The notes under the pieces are model-generated. The model was not told the origin of the DNA and did no database searches. It saw nothing but the letters and a program-made list of their open reading frames with translations. Of a stretch of 64,000 bases of DNA, positions 58,841-64,000 are shown piece by piece. Origin of the DNA: Asinibacterium sp. OR53 (GTDB lineage: Bacteria > Bacteroidota > Bacteroidia > Chitinophagales > Chitinophagaceae); contig NZ_KI911562.1 of the NCBI RefSeq assembly GCF_000515315.1, positions 62,001 through 126,000 of the forward strand. The letters are read 5' to 3'. How positions within the stretch are numbered: position 1 is the first letter of the stretch; each line of letters starts with the position of its first letter. A program made the position numbers and the translations under genes.

Positions 58841-60198
58841 GCTTGCAACAGCAATTCTTTTACTTGCAGCACCTGTGCATCAATATCTCCTGCACCCGCC
58901 ATCACTACCAGTCCGGGCCTGTGCTCCTTCATCCATCCTTTCATCATTTCTTTATCGAGCACCTGTTTATGTTTCAATTTCATTTTGTTCAATATCAATT
59001 CACTGCTCACTCCCTCCATCGGCAATTCCCTTGCAGGGTAAATGGGCAGGAGGATCACTTCATCGGCCACATCAAGGCTCTCTGCAAATGCATCGGCCAG
59101 GTCTTTTGTTCTGCTGAACAGGTGAGGTTGAAATACCAGTACCAGCCGCTCTTTTCCAAACAAACTCCGTACACCGCTGATCAGCGCTCGCAGTTCTTCC
59201 GGGTGGTGCGCGTAGTCATCTATTAATATATGGTTCCCACTTTTCAGTGCATACTCAAAGCGCCGGTGTACACCTTTGAAGTCGGCCACTGCCGCTTTGA
59301 TCTGCTCATCGCTTATCTGTAAGTATTTCGCTACGGTAATCGCCGCCAGCACGTTTTCAATATTGTGCAATCCGCCTACATGCAATACCACATCGTTCAG
59401 TTTCCAGTTTTCTGCTACCACATCAAAGCGGTAACTGCCTTGTTCTACTTTGATATCTGCCGCATGCACGCCGGCAGCCGTATTATCCACACTGTATTCA
59501 AAATGGTGCGCCGCTTTCAGGTCGGCGCCCCGCTTCAATCCGTATTTGGTTACCAGGCATCCGCCCGGTTTTACTTTCTGTGAGAACTGGATGAAGGCTT
59601 TCTCCACTTCTTCCGCCGTACCATAGATATCGAGATGGTCGGGATCCATCGCTGTGATCACCGCTACATCAGGTACCAGTTTCAGAAAGCTGCGGTCGTA
59701 TTCATCGGCCTCTACCACCACTACATTTCTTTCGCTGCTCCAGAAATTGGTTTGGTAATTAGCCGATATACCTCCCAGGAAGGCATTACATCCATAACCC
59801 GAGTGGCGCAGCAAGTGTGCGATCATGGTGGTAACGGTTGTTTTACCGTGCGTGCCCCCCACACAGATATTGAAAGAACTTTCGGTAATCCATTGCAATA
59901 CATCGCTTCGCTTCACCACTGTGTAACCATGTTCTTTGTAATACACCAGCTCTGCATGCTGCGCAGGAATGGCAGGCGTGTACACTACTACATCGACGTC
60001 TTTGGGCGCCAGGTCTACCCGCTCTTCGTAATGAATCTTTATCCCGCTGTCTTCCAGGGCTCGTGTCAGTGGCGTGGATGTTTTGTCGTACCCGCTCACA
60101 TCCACTCCTTTTGCATGGAAATAACGGGCCAGCGCACTCATGCCAATACCGCCGATGCCTATGAAATATATCTTTTGTATGGTTGCCAGTGGGTTCAC
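58837..60198 (-). CDS. murC: UDP-N-acetylmuramate--L-alanine ligase
   Basis: 453 residues. It adds L-alanine to UDP-MurNAc in the cytoplasm. KIYFIGIGGIGMSALARYFH is the UDP-binding start; CVGGTHGKTTVTTMIAHLL is the ATP P-loop (residues ~108-126); VVEADEYDRSFL, DPDHLDIYGT, VGGLHNIENVLAAI and DDYAHHPEEL (catalytic) follow. The start codon is GTG within the GTGA overlap with the murG stop. Normal length. Confidence 0.96.
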   Translation of the reverse strand: MNPLATIQKIYFIGIGGIGMSALARYFHAKGVDVSGYDKTSTPLTRALEDSGIKIHYEERVDLAPKDVDVVVYTPAIPAQHAELVYYKEHGYTVVKRSDVLQWITESSFNICVGGTHGKTTVTTMIAHLLRHSGYGCNAFLGGISANYQTNFWSSERNVVVVEADEYDRSFLKLVPDVAVITAMDPDHLDIYGTAEEVEKAFIQFSQKVKPGGCLVTKYGLKRGADLKAAHHFEYSVDNTAAGVHAADIKVEQGSYRFDVVAENWKLNDVVLHVGGLHNIENVLAAITVAKYLQISDEQIKAAVADFKGVHRRFEYALKSGNHILIDDYAHHPEELRALISGVRSLFGKERLVLVFQPHLFSRTKDLADAFAESLDVADEVILLPIYPARELPMEGVSSELILNKMKLKHKQVLDKEMMKGWMKEHRPGLVVMAGAGDIDAQVLQVKELLLQA

Positions 60199-61283
60199 TT
60201 CAAATGTTTTAATATTTCGGTTGCGATCACTTCATCTGCATTGGTAACAGCGAACTGACTAATGCGCTCGTGCAGTTCATGTTGTTTTTGTTTGTCTTTC
60301 GCCAGTTGAACGATGGTAGAGAACAGTTTCACCCGCACTTGTTCATCTTTCACCAGCAAAGCAGCCTCTTTATTCACCAGGTATTTTGCATTCACAGTCT
60401 GGTGATCTTCCGCGGCGTGCGGATAAGGCACGAATATCACCGGCTTGCCTGCCACACACAATTCGGCTACCGACATAGCCCCGGCCCTCGATACCACCAG
60501 GTCGGCCGCAGCATAGGCTTTGTCCATCTCCGTAATGAATGCATCTACCCATACATTGGGAAATGGTTTGCCTCTCTCTTTGTATCCTTCGGCACCGTTC
60601 TTACCGGTTTGCCAGATCATTTGTAAATCCAATGACAACAGATCGGTAACATGCGAAGCCACTACTTCGTTTATGCTGCGGGCACCCAGGCTACCGCCCA
60701 CCACCAGCACGGTGGTCTTGTTCGGATCGAGTCCGAAAAAACGGATGGCTTCCTCGCGCGCCATAGCAGATTGAATAATGGCTTTTCTAACCGGGTTACC
60801 TGTTACCAATAACTTAGCTGCCGGAAAAAACTTTTCCATTCCCGCCGATGCCACAAATATTTCCGTAGCGTTCTTTCCTAACAGGATATTGCTCTTGCCT
60901 GCAAAGGAATTGCTCTCATGGATGAACGTGGGTATTCCTTTCGACTGCGCATAACGCAATACCGGGAAACTGGAATAACCACCTACACCTACTGCTGCAT
61001 CTGGTTGAAAAGCGTTTACGATCTTCCGTACCTGGTAAAAACTCTTTACCAGTTTATAAGGAAGACTGATATTTTTGATCAAAGAACTTCTGTTGAATCC
61101 TGCTATATCCAGTCCCTGTATAGCATATCCCGCCTGCGGCACTTTCTCCATCTCCATCTTACCCTGCGCACCTATGAACAATATTTCCGTGTCGGGCGCT
61201 TGCTGCTTCAACGCATTGGCAATGGCAATGGCTGGGAAAATATGTCCGCCGGTGCCGCCACCGGCTATGATGATTCGTTTCAT
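60195..61283 (-). CDS. murG: UDP-N-acetylglucosamine--lipid intermediate transferase
   Basis: 362 residues. It adds GlcNAc to lipid I to make lipid II at the inner face of the membrane. IIIAGGGTGGHIFPAIAIANAL is the first glycine-rich loop. VGVGGYSSFP and HESNSFAGKSN (the H-E-x-N motif) follow. VVGGSLGARSIN is the second loop, and VVSRAGAMSVAELCVAGKPVIFVPYPHAAEDHQTVNA is the UDP-GlcNAc site. Overlaps ftsW by 4 bases. Confidence 0.96.
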   Translation of the reverse strand: MKRIIIAGGGTGGHIFPAIAIANALKQQAPDTEILFIGAQGKMEMEKVPQAGYAIQGLDIAGFNRSSLIKNISLPYKLVKSFYQVRKIVNAFQPDAAVGVGGYSSFPVLRYAQSKGIPTFIHESNSFAGKSNILLGKNATEIFVASAGMEKFFPAAKLLVTGNPVRKAIIQSAMAREEAIRFFGLDPNKTTVLVVGGSLGARSINEVVASHVTDLLSLDLQMIWQTGKNGAEGYKERGKPFPNVWVDAFITEMDKAYAAADLVVSRAGAMSVAELCVAGKPVIFVPYPHAAEDHQTVNAKYLVNKEAALLVKDEQVRVKLFSTIVQLAKDKQKQHELHERISQFAVTNADEVIATEILKHLK

Positions 61284-62599
61284 TTTTTTACTCCTTGTTG
61301 GTCAACGATTCCTTCTTCCACCGGCGCCAAATGATCCACCACCGGCTCCTGCACTTTTCCTTCCTGTTGTTCCACATTTCTCGCCACACTTAAAATAATA
61401 CCAATAGCCGCGCAGGTGAACAGGAACGAACTACCTCCCATACTCACCAGCGGAAGTGTTACACCGGTTACCGGTACAATGTTCACGTTCACAGCCATAT
61501 TGGCCACCGCTTGTATCACAAGGGTAAAGCTCAGTCCCAGTGCCAGGAAAGCGCCAAACGCATACGGACATCGCCTGAATATCCTGATACACCTGAACAG
61601 GAATACCAGGTATATGAATATCATGAACGCCCCGCCCAATAAACCATATTCTTCTATGATGATGGAATAGATGAAGTCGTTATAAGCCTGTGGCAAGAAA
61701 TTCCGTTGGCGACTATTACCAGGGCCCAATCCTACCAGCACACTGCCATTGGCAATAGCGATCTTGGCTTGCTGTACCTGGTATGGGGTTTCGGTGTCTT
61801 TGGCATACACAAAGTCCTGCACACGTTTTACCCAGGTACCAAATCGTCCGAATGATTTTACTTTCTCTGCCGCCGTTGTTTTTTTATTGTCTTCTTTTTG
61901 TTTTCCATCGTAGGTAACAACCGCTACCAATACAATCAATGCCACAGGAATCAACGCTACGCCGATGGTCAGCAGGATATGCCGGATGCTTACCCTGCCA
62001 ATGAACATGAGCAGTAAAGAAGTAGCGCCGGTGAGCAAGGCATTGGAAAGATTCGCCGGCATGATCAGCGCGCAGATGATGAGCACGGGTGTTACCACCG
62101 GAAGGAATCCTTTTTTGAAGTCCTTGATCATTTCCTGCTTTTTACTCAGCATCCTGGATATATACATAAACAATGCCAGCTTGGCCAGGTCACTGGTCTG
62201 TATGGTAAGGTTGATGATGGGCAGTTTGATCCAGCGGCTGCCATCGTTGATCTTCGCTCCGAAAAACAATGTATAGATCAGCAGGGGGATGGAAAGCAGG
62301 AACAGGATCGTAGCCACACGCGAGAACAACGTATAGTTGATGCGATGCAGGAAATAGATCAGCAACACACCTATCATGGTAAATGAAACCTGCTTGAACA
62401 GGTAAATGCTGGTATTCCCTTTATACATCTTATAGGCCAACGATCCCGTAGCGCTGTATACCACCAGTATGGAAACCAGTGATAACAGCACTACGATGCC
62501 CCAGATAAACTTATCTCCCCTCGTGCGGTACACGAGCTGGTTGCGCATGCCTTCCACCGAAGGCATTTGAGAGAACAGTTTATCTTTTGTTTCAATCAT
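61280..62599 (-). CDS. ftsW: Lipid II polymerase / division protein FtsW (SEDS family)
   Basis: 439 residues, ten predicted helices. A SEDS-family septal peptidoglycan glycosyltransferase. [26 protein letters not shown] (helix 1), [35 protein letters not shown] (catalytic-loop region), [36 protein letters not shown] (the P-x-x-x-x-D-F-I/E-E-x-G signature; residues ~290-325) and [20 protein letters not shown]. It carries a ~60-residue charged insert near residues 220-280 ([20 protein letters not shown]). It lies 3 bases after murD. Confidence 0.95.
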   Translation of the reverse strand: [439 protein letters not shown]

Positions 62600-62602
62600 G
62601 TT

Positions 62603-63946
62603 TTATAGTTCTTTTACAGCATCTTTAAACTGCTTACCTCTGTCTTCATAATTTTTGAACAGGTCGAAGCTGGCGCAGGCCGGACTCAACAATACCACAT
62701 CACCTTTTGCAGCCAGTTTGAAAGAAGCGTTCACCGCTTTCTTGGCACTATCGGTTTCAATGATCACCGGAACAATATCTTTAAAAGCGGCTATGATCTT
62801 TTTGTTATCAACCCCCATACATACGATCGCTTTTACGTGATCCTTTACCAGGTCGTTCAGTAAAGCGTAATCGTTTCCCTTGTCCGTACCGCCCAATATC
62901 AGTACGGTGGGTTTGTTCATACTTTCCAGCGCATACCAGGTGCTGTTCACATTGGTTGCTTTGCTGTCGTTGATGAATTCAACGCCCCTTACCATGGCCA
63001 CGAATTCCATCCGGTGTTCCAGGCTATGGAAATCCTTCACGGCTTCGCGTATCTTTTCCTTTCGGATACCAATGGTGGTTGCGGCAATACCTGCTGCCAT
63101 AGTATTGTAGTTATTGTGTTTACCTTTTAACGCAAAGTCATAAATGCTCATGCTTACGCGTTCGTCCTGTATTCTTAGCATCATCTGGTCGCCTTTGATG
63201 TAGCCGCCTTTTTTTACTTCGTGTTTCATAGAGAATGGTAATGGGTTAGTATGGATGGTTAGTAAAGTCAAATGGTTCATGATCACTTCATCGTCTGCAC
63301 AGTAAATGAAATAATCGTTCATGGTCTGGTTCTGGATGATCCGAAACTTACTGTTGATGTAATTCTCGAACTGGTATTCATACCTGTCGAGATGGTCTTC
63401 CGTGATATTCAACAACACACTTACATCGGGCCGGAAATCTTTGATATCATCCAGTTGAAAAGAGCTGATCTCAGCTACATACCATTGTTTAGGATCTTCT
63501 GCCACTTGTTTGGCAAAAGAGTAGCCGATATTGCCTACCATGGCGCAATCGAGACCCGCTGTTTTGCAGATATGATAAGTAAGCGCCGTAGTGGTACTCT
63601 TTCCATTGCTGCCCGTGATGGCAATGATCTTGCTATCGCCTTTGAAACGGTACGCCAGTTCTATCTCGCTGATCACCGGTATTCCTTTGGCCCTGATCTG
63701 TTTTACCAGTTCGTTTTTTTCAGGAATACCCGGACTCTTCATCACTTCACTGGCGTTCAGTACCAGTTCCACAGTATGCTGCCCTTCTTCAAATGCTATA
63801 TTGTTTTCAATGAGCTCTTGTTTGTATTTGTCTTTGATGGCTCCTCCATCGCTCACAAACACGTCGTATCCTTTTTGTTTACCTAGTAAAGCAGCACCTA
63901 CACCGCTCTCTCCTCCACCTAATATGATTAGTCTGTGTTTGTTCAT
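62603..63946 (-). CDS. murD: UDP-N-acetylmuramoylalanine--D-glutamate ligase
   Basis: 447 residues. It adds D-glutamate to UDP-MurNAc-L-Ala. IILGGGESGVGAALLGKQKGYDVFVSD is the UDP-binding domain. IAITGSNGKSTTTALTYHI is the ATP P-loop (residues ~112-130), with VAEISSFQLDDIKDFRPDVSVLLNITEDHLDRY, FINDSKATNVNSTWYALE and LLSPACASFDLFKNYEDRGKQF. First dcw gene visible; mraY/murE lie beyond the window, separated from murD by a dispersed repeat starting at 63965. Confidence 0.97.
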   Translation of the reverse strand: MNKHRLIILGGGESGVGAALLGKQKGYDVFVSDGGAIKDKYKQELIENNIAFEEGQHTVELVLNASEVMKSPGIPEKNELVKQIRAKGIPVISEIELAYRFKGDSKIIAITGSNGKSTTTALTYHICKTAGLDCAMVGNIGYSFAKQVAEDPKQWYVAEISSFQLDDIKDFRPDVSVLLNITEDHLDRYEYQFENYINSKFRIIQNQTMNDYFIYCADDEVIMNHLTLLTIHTNPLPFSMKHEVKKGGYIKGDQMMLRIQDERVSMSIYDFALKGKHNNYNTMAAGIAATTIGIRKEKIREAVKDFHSLEHRMEFVAMVRGVEFINDSKATNVNSTWYALESMNKPTVLILGGTDKGNDYALLNDLVKDHVKAIVCMGVDNKKIIAAFKDIVPVIIETDSAKKAVNASFKLAAKGDVVLLSPACASFDLFKNYEDRGKQFKDAVKEL

Positions 63947-63964
63947 TTTTTCTTTTTTTCTCCC

Positions 63965-64000
63965 GTCATCCTGAGCGAGCGAAGCGAGTCGAAGGACCTG
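63965..64000. repeat. Second copy of the GTCATCCTGAGC repeat, cut by the window edge
   Basis: 36 bases identical to 48261-48296, in the same orientation, starting 18 bases upstream of the murD ATG. The rest of the element is outside the window. Confidence 0.85.

Overview
The window looks like chromosomal core DNA from a member of the Bacteroidota, most likely family Chitinophagaceae. Signs seen in the sequence are a SusC/SusD outer-membrane pair, DUF3467 and DUF2795 proteins, E1 dehydrogenases with alpha and beta subunits in one chain, a long-tailed FtsZ, and promoters of the Bacteroidota type (TTG/TTTG at -33 and TAnnTTTG at -7). No rRNA, CRISPR array, prophage, transposase or conjugation gene was seen, and there is one tRNA.

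Layout. 1-554: C-terminal end of an outer-membrane barrel protein. 612-4812 (-): a tight four-gene transport and envelope operon (SLC1-type symporter, DedA, MFS, family 9 glycosyltransferase). 4979-13865: amino-acid permease, YebC, DCC protein, a fused E1 dehydrogenase, DUF1573, an aminotransferase, a candidate small RNA (about 12232-12349) and an outer-membrane protein of unknown role. 14013-18164: a sugar-acid module of PfkB kinase, GntP permease and a convergent fused gluconokinase/6-phosphogluconate dehydrogenase. 18249-24536: tRNA-Met, a second fused E1, an FAH-family enzyme, pth, rplY, prs, radC and DUF3467. 24678-30603: SusD, SusC and a cysteine-tailed lipoprotein. 30907-41173: folD-queE, a cupin, an OmpA/PD40 protein, dprA, MFS, guaB, photolyase and a class IV aminotransferase. 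41208-47451: NIF3, zinc-ribbon protein, TPR protein, recN, fabI and DUF2795. 47594-54463: three ABC ATPases, a cobalamin adenosyltransferase, gatC, a possible 26-residue membrane peptide, a FadN-like enzyme and an ABC permease. 54543-63946 (-): the late dcw division and wall cluster murD-ftsW-murG-murC-ftsQ-ftsA-ftsZ, mostly with 4-base overlaps. It ends at a strong terminator, and a dispersed repeat lies at its upstream edge.

How it fits together. Most genes are housekeeping. The clearest pathway unit imports gluconate (GntP) and takes it through 6-phosphogluconate to ribulose-5-phosphate on one predicted bifunctional polypeptide. The most unusual non-coding signals are the structured small-RNA candidate near 12.2 kb, two arrays of short motifs spaced about two helical turns apart (30721-30792 and 29458-29570), and a -7 promoter box 3-5 bases before the start codon of several genes, which implies leaderless mRNAs. 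No wholly new multi-gene system stands out. The candidates for something undescribed are these regulatory elements, the microprotein and the kinase-dehydrogenase fusion.
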